The position numbers and the translations under genes are program-made. From positions 186,001 through 250,000 of the forward strand of contig NZ_JAUSXB010000001.1 in assembly GCF_030823375.1 (NCBI RefSeq): a stretch of DNA of 64,000 bases. The letters are read 5' to 3'. Positions within the stretch are counted from its first letter, which is position 1. Every line of letters begins with the position of its first letter. This DNA comes from Pseudarthrobacter siccitolerans. Its GTDB lineage: Bacteria; Actinomycetota; Actinomycetes; Actinomycetales; Micrococcaceae. The notes under the pieces were generated by a model. It saw only the letters and a program-made list of their open reading frames with translations, made no database searches and was not told the origin of the DNA. Below, piece after piece: positions 56,093 to 64,000 of the stretch.

Positions 56093-56217
56093 GTTGCGAT
56101 ACTGGCACAGCCCGCGATTGGGCAACAGGGGAGCTGCGCGCGTGTACACGATCGTCCATATACCCGCGCCAATAGGCAGCGGACACCCAGCGCGAGGAAT
56201 TGGGGAGAATGGGTGCC

Positions 56218-56907
56218 ATGGCTGATTCTGAAGCGGTGACCACGCAGGATTCTACGGTTGAAGACTGGACCCAGGCGCTGGCGGAGTCCAAGGGCTCGCC
56301 GGGCGGAGGGGCCGGGACGGGGGTGATGCTTGCCATCGCAGCATCGCTCACGTCCATGGTGGCCGGCTACACCGAACCCGGCGAACAGCAGCGGAAGGAA
56401 CTGGCGGATGTCCACGAGCGTGCGCACACGCTGCGCAGGACAGCCCTCACACTTGCCGACGACGATGCTGCCGCTTCCGAAGCGTTTGGCGCCGCCTTCC
56501 GGCTGGAACCAGGGCCGGAACGCGACGACGCCATCCACCGGGCGTCGGTGAACGCCGCCAAAGCATCGGCCGTGCTGGGTGAACGCGCGATTGAAGCCAT
56601 TGAGGACCTTGGCTGGCTCGCCGCCAACGGGAACCCGGCACTGATTGCCGATGTGGTGGTGGCTTTCGGTGCCCTGCGGGCGGCGGTGGCAGGGGCGCGC
56701 ACGAACATCAGTTTCGACCTCGCAACCGTTCGATCCGCCGGCGCCACGCTCGAACAGATCCGCGACGAGCAGCCGGTCCTGTGGGCAACGGTGCAGCGGC
56801 TCAACTCGGCGCTCGAAAGGATTGACGAACTGGCGGCCGGAGTGGATCACCGGGCCGCGCCGACAGACACCGATGCTGCGTTGGAGGCCGGCGGCACGCA
56901 GGGTTAG
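56218..56907 (+). CDS. Cyclodeaminase/cyclohydrolase family protein
   Basis: A 229-residue all-alpha protein like the C-terminal domain of FTCD and serine-cycle methenyl-THF cyclohydrolase FchA. It has a glycine-rich SPGGGAGTGVMLAIAASLTSMVAGYT near residue 25, DDDAAASEAFGAAF, and a late NISFDLATVRSAG segment. It could act on formimino- or methenyl-tetrahydrofolate. GGGGAG lies 10 bases before the ATG at 56218; an in-frame ATG at 56209 is too close to it. A C1 link to the formate dehydrogenase locus is only a thought. Confidence 0.85.
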   Translation: MADSEAVTTQDSTVEDWTQALAESKGSPGGGAGTGVMLAIAASLTSMVAGYTEPGEQQRKELADVHERAHTLRRTALTLADDDAAASEAFGAAFRLEPGPERDDAIHRASVNAAKASAVLGERAIEAIEDLGWLAANGNPALIADVVVAFGALRAAVAGARTNISFDLATVRSAGATLEQIRDEQPVLWATVQRLNSALERIDELAAGVDHRAAPTDTDAALEAGGTQG

Positions 56908-56988
56908 TGCTCATTAACCGGTTTCCCGGCTGGCCCGCACTAAGCTCCTTCGGGTAACGACGAGGCACTCGATGGAGAGGTAATACCG

Positions 56989-58434
56989 GTGGGAAACACA
57001 GTCCTGACGCAGAGCGCAACCGAAGAACGCGGGCTGGCCCGGGTCGCCCAGAAAATGGCGGCCTGGACCGAAAAATGGTTCCCGGATGCATACATCTTCG
57101 CCCTGGCCGGCGTGGTGATCATCGCTGTCGCGGCCCTGGCCATCGGCGCTTCACCACAGTCCATCGCCGATTCCTTCGGCAACGGCTTCTGGGACCTGAC
57201 CGCTTTCACGCTGCAGATGGCCATGGTGGTTCTCACCGGTTACGTGGTGGCAACCTCCCCGCCGGTGGCCAGGCTCATCAAGCGGCTGGCCCTCATCCCG
57301 TCCACTGCCCGCACGGCGGTGAGCTTCGTGGCACTGATGTCCATGTCCGTGTCCTTCCTGAACTGGGGGCTCAGCCTCATCTTTGGCGGGCTGCTGGCCA
57401 GGGCGATCGCCCGGCGCAAAGACCTCACCGTGGACTACCGGGCCCTTGGCGCGGCCGCCTTTATGGGCCTCGGCGCCGTCTGGGCCCTGGGACTGTCCTC
57501 CTCGGCGGCGCAGTTGCAGGCCACGGCTGCCTCGCTGCCTCCGGCCCTGCTGAAGATCACCGGAATCCTCGACTTCGGGACAACGATCTTCACCTGGCAG
57601 TCCCTGCTCACCCTCGTCATCCTGATGGCCCTCACCACCGTGATCGCACATTTCTCGGCGCCCCGCGGCGGCGCCATCCGCACGGCCGAGGATCTCGGCG
57701 TCGACCTCGACGACGAACCCAGCGAACCGGCGCCCCGTTCCCGCCCGGGCGAGTGGCTCGAATACAGCCGGATCCTGCCCATCCTTGCCGGCATCCTGAC
57801 CCTCGGCTGGCTGGTCTCCCAGTACCTGACCAAGCCGTTCCTGACCGTGGTCAGCAGCCTGAACGGTTACCTGCTCGTGTTCCTGATCCTGGGCCTGGTG
57901 CTGCACGGGACACCCCGGAACTTCCTGCAGGCCGTCACCAAGGCCGTTCCGGCAACCGCCGGGATCCTGGTCCAGTTCCCCTTGTACGCGGCCATGGCCG
58001 CGATCCTGACCAAGGCCACCGGCAATGGCGGCATGACCATCTCCTCCCACCTGGCCCAGTTCTTCTCCGACATCGGCGGCAATGGCGCATTCGCCGTCGT
58101 CATTGCGCTCTACACCGCCGTGCTGGGACTGCTGGTACCGTCCGGCGGCGGAAAATGGCTTGTGGAGGCGCCCTACGTGATGCAGTCCGCCACCGATGTG
58201 CAGATGAACCTCGGCTGGACCGTGCAGATCTACAACATCGCTGAGGCGCTGCCGAACCTGGTCAACCCGTTCTTTATGCTGCCGCTGCTGGCGGTGCTTC
58301 GGCTGCGGGCCCGCGACCTGGTGGGCTTCACGTTCCTGCAGTTTGTGTTCCACCTGCCGGTGGTGCTGCTGCTGGTCTGGCTCCTGGGGATGACGTTTAA
58401 CTTCGTCCCGCCGGTGATGCCTCCCGGACAGTAG
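56989..58434 (+). CDS. Short-chain fatty acid transporter (AtoE family)
   Basis: A 481-residue membrane protein with about 12 helices. Features of the AtoE/TIGR00366 group are visible: the N-terminal EKWFPDAYIFALAGVV, MSVSFLNWGLSLIFGGLLAR, and the late LLVPSGGGKWLVEAPYVM. The family takes up short-chain acids such as acetoacetate. GGAGAGG lies 8 bases before the GTG at 56989. A charged, proline-rich cytoplasmic loop sits at about residues 225-255. Confidence 0.93.
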   Translation: MGNTVLTQSATEERGLARVAQKMAAWTEKWFPDAYIFALAGVVIIAVAALAIGASPQSIADSFGNGFWDLTAFTLQMAMVVLTGYVVATSPPVARLIKRLALIPSTARTAVSFVALMSMSVSFLNWGLSLIFGGLLARAIARRKDLTVDYRALGAAAFMGLGAVWALGLSSSAAQLQATAASLPPALLKITGILDFGTTIFTWQSLLTLVILMALTTVIAHFSAPRGGAIRTAEDLGVDLDDEPSEPAPRSRPGEWLEYSRILPILAGILTLGWLVSQYLTKPFLTVVSSLNGYLLVFLILGLVLHGTPRNFLQAVTKAVPATAGILVQFPLYAAMAAILTKATGNGGMTISSHLAQFFSDIGGNGAFAVVIALYTAVLGLLVPSGGGKWLVEAPYVMQSATDVQMNLGWTVQIYNIAEALPNLVNPFFMLPLLAVLRLRARDLVGFTFLQFVFHLPVVLLLVWLLGMTFNFVPPVMPPGQ

Positions 58435-58453
58435 GCCACTCCGGCCCGTTCTA

Positions 58454-59224
58454 TCAGTCCTGGTTGCGCAGGGCCGCCAAGGCGTCTGCCAGGGTCATCT
58501 GCAGTGCCGGGCCGTGGCCGGGAAGGATCACGGACGCGGAGACGGCGTCGAACCGGCGCGTTGCCTCCAGGGCCGCGGCCGGATCCGAATGGAACATGGG
58601 GTGCAGCATCTGGGGTCCGCTCTTCCGGCTGAGCGGATGGCCGGTGACAAAGGAATCCCCGACGGCGATGGCGCCGGCTTCCGGGAGCAGGATCACGGCA
58701 TTCCCCGGCGTGTGTCCCGGTGCCGGGATGGCTTCGGGACGGCCCGGCAGGCTGCGGAGCGTCTCCGCATCCCACGACCGGGCCTGGGTTGCGGGCTGTG
58801 CCGTCAGTGCGCCGGCTTTGATGACGTGGAGCAACCAGCGGAAGACGCGGGGCTGCCAGGCGCGCACGATGACCTGGCCGAAGGTGACCTGGTGCTTTTC
58901 CCTGCCCTGGGCGTGGGCCAGCTCTTCGGGCGCGCACAGGATGGCGGTGCCGAACGTGTTGGCGAAGTAGGCCGCGGACCCGGTGTGGTCAACATGGCCG
59001 TGCGTGATGAGCACAGCCCGGGCGTCAGCGGGCTCCAGCCCCACGTGGCGGATAGACGCCAGGACCAGGGGGCGGTCGGACGGGTAGCCGGAGTCGATGA
59101 GCATGAAGCCCGTCAGGTCGCGGACCACGATCCAGTTCGAGGCCGGGCCCTGGACGTGAAAGACGCCTGGTGCCGGTTCGGAAACATGGGATGCGGGTTG
59201 CCAGTGGGCGGCTTCGGATTGCAT
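58454..59224 (-). CDS. Metallo-beta-lactamase-fold hydrolase
   Basis: A 256-residue MBL protein with the metal motif THGHVDHTG (two-zinc site), GYPSDRPLVLASI, the later ligands in PAPGHTPGNAV and AIAVGDSFVTGH, and LPGHGPAL. Such enzymes include glyoxalase II, lactonases and others; the sequence does not tell which. The reverse-strand neighbour at 59234 (SCO1664-type) lies 9 bases upstream, so they may be in one transcript. Confidence 0.92.
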   Translation of the reverse strand: MQSEAAHWQPASHVSEPAPGVFHVQGPASNWIVVRDLTGFMLIDSGYPSDRPLVLASIRHVGLEPADARAVLITHGHVDHTGSAAYFANTFGTAILCAPEELAHAQGREKHQVTFGQVIVRAWQPRVFRWLLHVIKAGALTAQPATQARSWDAETLRSLPGRPEAIPAPGHTPGNAVILLPEAGAIAVGDSFVTGHPLSRKSGPQMLHPMFHSDPAAALEATRRFDAVSASVILPGHGPALQMTLADALAALRNQD

Positions 59225-59233
59225 TGAGGTGAC

Positions 59234-59935
59234 CTACACCAGCGGCCAGGGGTAACGCATGCCCGTGGGATCAACCGGCAGCACGCCGCTGGTCAGTACG
59301 CGCTGCACCCGGCGCCGCAGCGCCCGGACTTCCGCCGCATCCAGCAGCTCCGCCACTTGGGCAGGAACCTCTTCTCCAAGCGGGGCAATATCTTCCAGCA
59401 GGGCGTCCGGGACCGGTTCGCCGGCGAAGTCCCAGATGACCGTGCGCAGTTTGAAGTCTGCCGAAAAGCACAGCCCGTGGTCGATGCCCCACACGCGTCC
59501 GTCATGGCCCCGCAGCACGTGCCCGCTCTTGCGGTCGGTGTTGTTGGTAACGAAGTCGAACAGGGCAATCCGGGACAGGGCGCTGTGCGTTTCCGGCGCG
59601 TCCTCGTACAGGACGAAATAGTGCTCCCGGTAATCACAGGCTACAAACCATTGCAGCGAGCCGACACCCAGGGGAGAGTCATCGCGGATCACCGTGGGCG
59701 GCACGAGGCCCCATTGCAGGTATTCGCTGAGCAGGTAGGCCGCGCGTTCGCGCCGGTACAGCCCGGGTTCAAAGTCGGACAACGGCCGTTCCCCGGACTC
59801 CGGTTTGTACACGGCCTGGGCCGAGTCGTCACCATCGGAGACGCGGACCAGGAAGGTGGCGTTGCTGCTGCGGGGAATGCGGGCCACCAGGTCCACACGA
59901 CCTTCGCCCAGCAGTGTCAGCTCCCGCCCGGACAC
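59234..59935 (-). CDS. SCO1664-family protein (PI3/PI4-kinase-like fold)
   Basis: A 233-residue cytoplasmic protein. FLVRVSDGDDSAQAVYKP looks like a kinase ATP-binding lysine strand. FDFVTNNTDRKSGHVL has the Asp/Asn pattern of a catalytic loop, and GIDHGLCFS that of the metal-binding Asp. The actinobacterial SCO1664 family (TIGR03843) is often next to a histidine-phosphatase and a DUF3090 protein. Here the phosphatase gene lies upstream but DUF3090 is absent. Substrates are unknown. Confidence 0.85.
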   Translation of the reverse strand: MSGRELTLLGEGRVDLVARIPRSSNATFLVRVSDGDDSAQAVYKPESGERPLSDFEPGLYRRERAAYLLSEYLQWGLVPPTVIRDDSPLGVGSLQWFVACDYREHYFVLYEDAPETHSALSRIALFDFVTNNTDRKSGHVLRGHDGRVWGIDHGLCFSADFKLRTVIWDFAGEPVPDALLEDIAPLGEEVPAQVAELLDAAEVRALRRRVQRVLTSGVLPVDPTGMRYPWPLV

Positions 59936-59966
59936 CGGCAGTCCCTTGGTTTGGCACCCACGGTTA

Positions 59967-60599
59967 TCACGGCACCCTCAGCCCGCTCAAAGGTTCCGCC
60001 GTCGAATTCACCATCAGCACCGCCGGCGGACGGCCCTCCACATACTCGACGGCCGACACTGAACCAGGGCTGATCATGATCCGCTGGAACAGGTCCAGAT
60101 GCGTTCCCATGGCGTGCGCCACGGCGGCCTTGATGGGGTCGGCATGGGAGAAACAGACGACGACGGCGGCCGGGTGTGCGGCGCGCAGCACCTCGAGTGC
60201 GCCAACCATCCGCGCCTGCATCTGCGTGAAGCTCTCCCCATTGGGAAAGCGGAACGTTGAGGGGCTGTGCTGCACGCCCTGCCATTGCGGCAGTGCCGCC
60301 AGTTCGGCGAGCGCCGCGCCCGTCCAGTCGCCGACGTCGCATTCGATCAGCCCGTCGTCGTGATGCAGCGGCAGGCCGGTGCGGGATGCGGAGGGGGCGG
60401 CAGTCTCGCTGGTGCGCTCCAGCGGCGACGAGTAGATGGCGTGGACGGGTAAACCCGTGAGGCGTTCGGCGACCCGGTCAGCCTGGGCCCGGCCCCGCTC
60501 GGACAGGTGCAGTCCCGGCGCGCGGCCAGGCAGCACCTTCCCGGTGGTGGGCGTCTCCCCATGGCGGACCAGCAGAAGGAGTGTGCTCTGAGCAGTCAT
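59967..60599 (-). CDS. Histidine phosphatase / putative phosphomutase (MSMEG_4193-like)
   Basis: A 210-residue protein of the histidine phosphatase superfamily: catalytic LVRHGET near residue 12, IYSSPLERTSETA, LIECDVGDWTGAAL and the second histidine in CFSHADPIKAAVAH. It is close to the MSMEG_4193 (TIGR03848) group. A TACTCT hexamer lies 8 bases before the ATG at 60599 on the coding strand, with no Shine-Dalgarno, so the transcript may be leaderless. The SCO1664-type gene follows after 31 bases. Confidence 0.88.
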   Translation of the reverse strand: MTAQSTLLLLVRHGETPTTGKVLPGRAPGLHLSERGRAQADRVAERLTGLPVHAIYSSPLERTSETAAPSASRTGLPLHHDDGLIECDVGDWTGAALAELAALPQWQGVQHSPSTFRFPNGESFTQMQARMVGALEVLRAAHPAAVVVCFSHADPIKAAVAHAMGTHLDLFQRIMISPGSVSAVEYVEGRPPAVLMVNSTAEPLSGLRVP

Positions 60600-60687
60600 C
60601 AACACCAAGAGTAAGTGGACCGGCGGGTCCGGGTGGGACGATTCTTGGAATTTCCTCGATTCCCGGCAGGGGTAGGGCTACCGTGGA

Positions 60688-62079
60688 GTGGTGACTGATC
60701 GACCCGAAATCTTCACTGTTGGTGAATTGCGTGCAGCCGGCCATGTCCAGAAAGACCTGCGTCACGAAATCCGGGACAACCTGCTCGCCGCGCTCGCCGA
60801 AGGCCGTGATCCGTGGCCCGGACTGTTCGGCTTCAGCCGCACCGTCCTTCCCCAGCTTGAGCGCGCCCTGATCGCGGGCCATGACGTGGTGCTGCTGGGT
60901 GAGCGGGGGCAGGGCAAGACGCGGCTCCTGCGCACGCTGGCCGGGCTGCTGGACGAGTGGTCGCCCGTGATCGAGGACTCGGAACTGAACGAGCACCCGT
61001 ACGAGCCCATTACCGAGCAGTCGCGGGCCCGTGCGCTCACCGAAGGGGACAGGCTGCGGGTGGCGTGGCGGCACCGCTCCGAACGGTACGTCGAGAAGCT
61101 TGCGACGCCGGATACCTCAGTCGCGGACTTGATCGGCGACGTTGACCCGATGCGCGTGGCCGAGGGCCGCCGCCTGGGCGATCCGGAGACCATCCACTAC
61201 GGCCTGGTCCCGCGTTCCAACCGCGGAATCATCGCCATCAATGAACTGCCGGACCTGGCCGAACGGATCCAGGTGTCGATGCTCAACGTGATGGAGGAGC
61301 GCGATATCCAGATCCGCGGCTACGTGCTCCGGCTGCCGCTGGACGTGCTCGTGGTCGCATCCGCCAACCCGGAGGACTACACCAACCGCGGCCGGATCAT
61401 CACACCCTTGAAGGACCGCTTCGGCGCTGAGATCCGCACGCACTACCCCATCGAACTCGAGGACGAAGTGGCCGTCGTCCGGCAGGAGGGACAGCTGGTG
61501 GCCGACGTTCCGCCGGTCCTCCTCGAAATCCTGGCCCGCTACACCCGCGCACTCCGGCAGTCCCCGGCGATCAACCAGACCTCCGGCGTCTCGGCCCGCT
61601 TCGCCATCGCCGGAGCCGAAACAGTTGCGGCAGCTGCACTGCGCCGCGCCAGCGTCCGCGGGGAAGGCGAGGCAGTGGCGCGGATCGTGGACCTGGGCAC
61701 CGCAGTGGACGTCCTCTCGGGAAAGATCGAATTCGAGTCCGGCGAGGAAGGCCGCGAACAGGCGGTCCTCGACCACCTCCTGCGGACGGCCACCGCAGAA
61801 GCGGTCCGCGCCCACTATCACGGCATCGACCTGGGCCCGCTGGTCGCCGCGCTGGACGGCCACCGGACAGTCACCACCGGGGAGCACGTCACCGCGCAGG
61901 AATTCCTCGAGAACCTGCCCTCCCTCAACGGGTCAGGACTTTACGACGAGATCAGTGGTCGCCTGGGCGCCACGAACCAGGGGCAGCGTGCCGCCGCCAT
62001 CGAACTTGCCCTGGAAGGCTTGTACCTCGCCCGCCGGATCTCCAAGGAGTCCGACGACGAGGAAACCATCTACGGCTAG
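60688..62079 (+). CDS. MoxR-like AAA+ ATPase
   Basis: A 463-residue ATPase related to magnesium chelatase BchI and MoxR. Walker A is LGERGQGKTRLL (near residue 71), Walker B is GIIAINELPDL. The sensor is VVASANPEDYTNRGRI and the following FGAEIRTHYP is typical. These proteins work as chaperone-like remodelers with a VWA partner, here encoded 54 bases downstream. The start is one of two tandem GTGs (60688, 60691). A TACCGT lies 6 bases before the first and may be a -10. The substrate complex is unknown. Confidence 0.9.
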   Translation: MVTDRPEIFTVGELRAAGHVQKDLRHEIRDNLLAALAEGRDPWPGLFGFSRTVLPQLERALIAGHDVVLLGERGQGKTRLLRTLAGLLDEWSPVIEDSELNEHPYEPITEQSRARALTEGDRLRVAWRHRSERYVEKLATPDTSVADLIGDVDPMRVAEGRRLGDPETIHYGLVPRSNRGIIAINELPDLAERIQVSMLNVMEERDIQIRGYVLRLPLDVLVVASANPEDYTNRGRIITPLKDRFGAEIRTHYPIELEDEVAVVRQEGQLVADVPPVLLEILARYTRALRQSPAINQTSGVSARFAIAGAETVAAAALRRASVRGEGEAVARIVDLGTAVDVLSGKIEFESGEEGREQAVLDHLLRTATAEAVRAHYHGIDLGPLVAALDGHRTVTTGEHVTAQEFLENLPSLNGSGLYDEISGRLGATNQGQRAAAIELALEGLYLARRISKESDDEETIYG

Positions 62080-62133
62080 CCGCAGGGCTGAAAGCAGTAC
62101 AGCCAGGAACAGGCGGCCGGAACAGGAGGCGTC

Positions 62134-64000
62134 ATGGCCAGCCACAACCACTCCGCCAGGTACGGCCGGTACACGGGCGGTCCGGACCCGCTCGCGCCGC
62201 CGGTTGACCTCGCCGAGGCGCTGGACGCCGTCGCCGAGGACGTGATGGCCGGCTACTCGCCGCGGCATGCGCTGCAGGAGTTCCTGCGCCGCGGCGGCCG
62301 GGACCGGGAGGGCCTGGATGATCTTGCGCGGCGGGTCCAGCAGCGCCGCAGCGAACTGCTGGGCCGGCACCGGCTGGACGGCACCCTCGACGAGGTGCAG
62401 AAGCTCTTGGAGACGGCGGTGCTGGAGGAGCGCAAGCAGCTGGCCCGCGACGCCATGATGGACAACAACGATCGCGCCTTCCGGGAGATGCAGCTGCAGA
62501 ACCTGCCGCAGTCCACAGCGGCTGCGGTCAACGAACTGGCTTCCTATGACTGGCAGTCGGGCACCGCCCGGGAGGCCTACGAGCGGATCAAGGACCTGCT
62601 GGGCCGGGAGGTCCTGGACCAGAGGTTCGCCGGCATGAAGCAGACACTCGAAAACGCCACGGACGAGGACAAGGCAGCCGTGGCCGGGATGCTGCGGGAC
62701 CTCAATGAACTGTTGGACAAACACCGGCGCGGCGAGGACACGGAGGCGGATTTCCAGGAGTTCATGGCCCAGCACGGGGGCTTCTTTCCGGAGAACCCCG
62801 AGTCCGTCGAGGAGCTGATTGACGCCCTCGCCAAGCGTGCGGCCGCTGCCCAACGGCTCCTGCAATCGATGTCTCCCGAGCAGCGTGATGAGCTGATGCG
62901 GCTTTCCGCCCAGGCTTTCGGCTCGCCGGAACTGATGGCGCAGCTTGACCAGCTCGACTCAAGCCTGCGGGCCCTCCGGCCGGGCGAGGACTGGACCGGT
63001 TCGGAGCGATTCGAGGGCCAGGAAGGCCTGGGGTTGGGCGACGGGACCGGCGTGCTCCAGGACATCGCTGAACTGGACGGACTGGCAGACCAGCTGTCCC
63101 AGTCCTACAACGGTTCGAACCTGGATGACCTGGACCTCGATGCCCTCGCCCGCCAGCTCGGGCAGAACGCCGCCGTCACTGCCCGCACCCTGGCCGAAAT
63201 TGAACGGGCCATGCAGGACGGCGGCTACCTGCGGCGGGGAAGCGACGGGGATCTGCGGCTGTCCCCGCAGGCCATGCGGCAACTGGGCAGGTCCCTGTTG
63301 CGGGATACGGCAAAGCAGCTGTCCGGCCGGCAGGGGCGGCGGGACACTCGCGTGGCCGGCGCGGCCGGCGAGCAGACCGGTTCCAGCCGGCAGTGGGAGT
63401 TCGGGGACGCCGAGCCCTGGGATGTCACGCGCACCTTGACCAACGCGATCAGCCGCACTGTGGCCGGCGGCGGGAACCCGGCCCTGGGGCTCCACCTCAC
63501 CGCAGCCGACATCGAAGTCAGCGAAACTGAGGCCCGGACCCAGGCCGCCGTCGTCCTGCTCGTTGACGTGTCCTTCTCCATGGCTGCCGAGGGTCGCTGG
63601 GTGCCGATGAAGCGCACCGCGCTGGCCTTGCACCATCTCATCTCCACGCGCTTCCGCGGAGACCGGCTGGAGCTGGTCACGTTCGGGCGTTATGCGCGGT
63701 CCATGGACATCGGCGAGCTGACGGCCCTGCCGTCCCGGCGGGAACAGGGAACCAACCTCCATCACGGCCTGCTGCTGGCCGGCCGCTTCTTCCGCCGCCA
63801 TCCGTCGATGCAGCCTGTCCTCCTGCTGGTGACCGACGGCGAACCCACGGTCCATCTGCTTCCGGACGGCGAGGCCTGGTTCTGCTGGCCCTCCGACCCC
63901 GAAACCATCCGGGTCACGGTGGCCGAGCTCGACCGGCTGGGGCGTGCCGGCACGCAGGCCACGTTCTTCCGGCTCGGAAACGACCCCAGCCTGGAACGGT
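62134..64000 (+). CDS. VWA-domain protein, partner of the MoxR-like ATPase (partial)
   Basis: An open frame of 622 codons that runs off the window edge, so the C-terminus is missing. The first 400 residues are helical, charged and Gln/Leu/Arg-rich. A von Willebrand A domain begins near residue 470, with the MIDAS motif DVSFSMAAEG, then TFGRYARSM and LLLVTDGEP. AGGAGG lies before the ATG at 62134. With the AAA+ gene it forms a MoxR-VWA pair that is conserved in actinobacteria but not functionally characterised, as far as I know. Confidence 0.9.
   Translation, partial: MASHNHSARYGRYTGGPDPLAPPVDLAEALDAVAEDVMAGYSPRHALQEFLRRGGRDREGLDDLARRVQQRRSELLGRHRLDGTLDEVQKLLETAVLEERKQLARDAMMDNNDRAFREMQLQNLPQSTAAAVNELASYDWQSGTAREAYERIKDLLGREVLDQRFAGMKQTLENATDEDKAAVAGMLRDLNELLDKHRRGEDTEADFQEFMAQHGGFFPENPESVEELIDALAKRAAAAQRLLQSMSPEQRDELMRLSAQAFGSPELMAQLDQLDSSLRALRPGEDWTGSERFEGQEGLGLGDGTGVLQDIAELDGLADQLSQSYNGSNLDDLDLDALARQLGQNAAVTARTLAEIERAMQDGGYLRRGSDGDLRLSPQAMRQLGRSLLRDTAKQLSGRQGRRDTRVAGAAGEQTGSSRQWEFGDAEPWDVTRTLTNAISRTVAGGGNPALGLHLTAADIEVSETEARTQAAVVLLVDVSFSMAAEGRWVPMKRTALALHHLISTRFRGDRLELVTFGRYARSMDIGELTALPSRREQGTNLHHGLLLAGRFFRRHPSMQPVLLLVTDGEPTVHLLPDGEAWFCWPSDPETIRVTVAELDRLGRAGTQATFFRLGNDPSLER

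Noticed and set aside
57151..58353. 400-codon reverse frame across the AtoE transporter gene
   Set aside because: Gln/Gly/His-rich mirror of a membrane protein; the + strand frame has a clear family match and a Shine-Dalgarno.

Overview
The window is high-GC DNA with compact gene packing, frequent GTG starts and start/stop overlaps (ATGA, GTGA, TGATG). Its gene order and protein character point to an actinobacterium of the Micrococcaceae, close to Arthrobacter or Pseudarthrobacter. That assignment rests on recognising families and gene order, not on a database search.

Positions 1-24,440 are core chromosome on the + strand. They hold the end of an rRNA methyltransferase (rsmB-like), rpe, an FMN riboswitch driving ribD-ribE-ribB-ribA-ribH, hisE-hisG-hisF, a reverse-strand TIGR03085-type gene, hisI, and the trp block (trpE, a Trp-associated membrane protein, a small HGxxPAAW protein, trpC, trpB, trpA). 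lgt, gltB-gltD and pyk follow. A strong bidirectional terminator separates pyk from a PdtaR-like ANTAR response regulator, and a tRNA-Leu(CAA) closes the region.

Positions 24,700-35,300 form a self-contained selenium and formate module. It has a divergent rhodanese, a selenocysteine formate dehydrogenase alpha subunit with an in-frame UGA (Sec189) and a SECIS hairpin, a 34-codon ORF, a four-cluster Fe-S beta subunit, an NrfD-like membrane subunit, selD, tRNA-Sec, selA and selB. The locus supplies the enzyme and every dedicated factor for reading its UGA. Downstream of selB about 600 bases contain no intact gene and end in an apparent DUF1206 C-terminal remnant.

Positions 35,900-62,080 are accessory. 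They include a CBS protein, two small membrane proteins, and a TetR/hydrolase/MDR/SDR cluster whose three promoters share a 14-bp palindrome. A GAF-ANTAR regulator, a lytic transglycosylase and a flotillin with an NfeD-like partner follow. Next are a CPA2 antiporter, a proline-rich membrane protein coupled to a fused polysaccharide deacetylase/glycosyltransferase, SMP-30 and aldo/keto reductase genes, and three RibD_C/DHFR-like reductases. A Rid protein, an alpha/beta hydrolase, a cyclodeaminase-like protein, an AtoE-type transporter, an MBL hydrolase and an SCO1664/histidine-phosphatase pair complete this part.

Positions 60,688-64,000 encode a MoxR-like AAA+ ATPase and a von Willebrand A protein that runs off the window edge.

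I found no CRISPR array, transposase, prophage or obvious antiphage system. The most interesting material is the complete Sec/formate locus, the layered leader of the rib operon, and the inferred TetR regulon.
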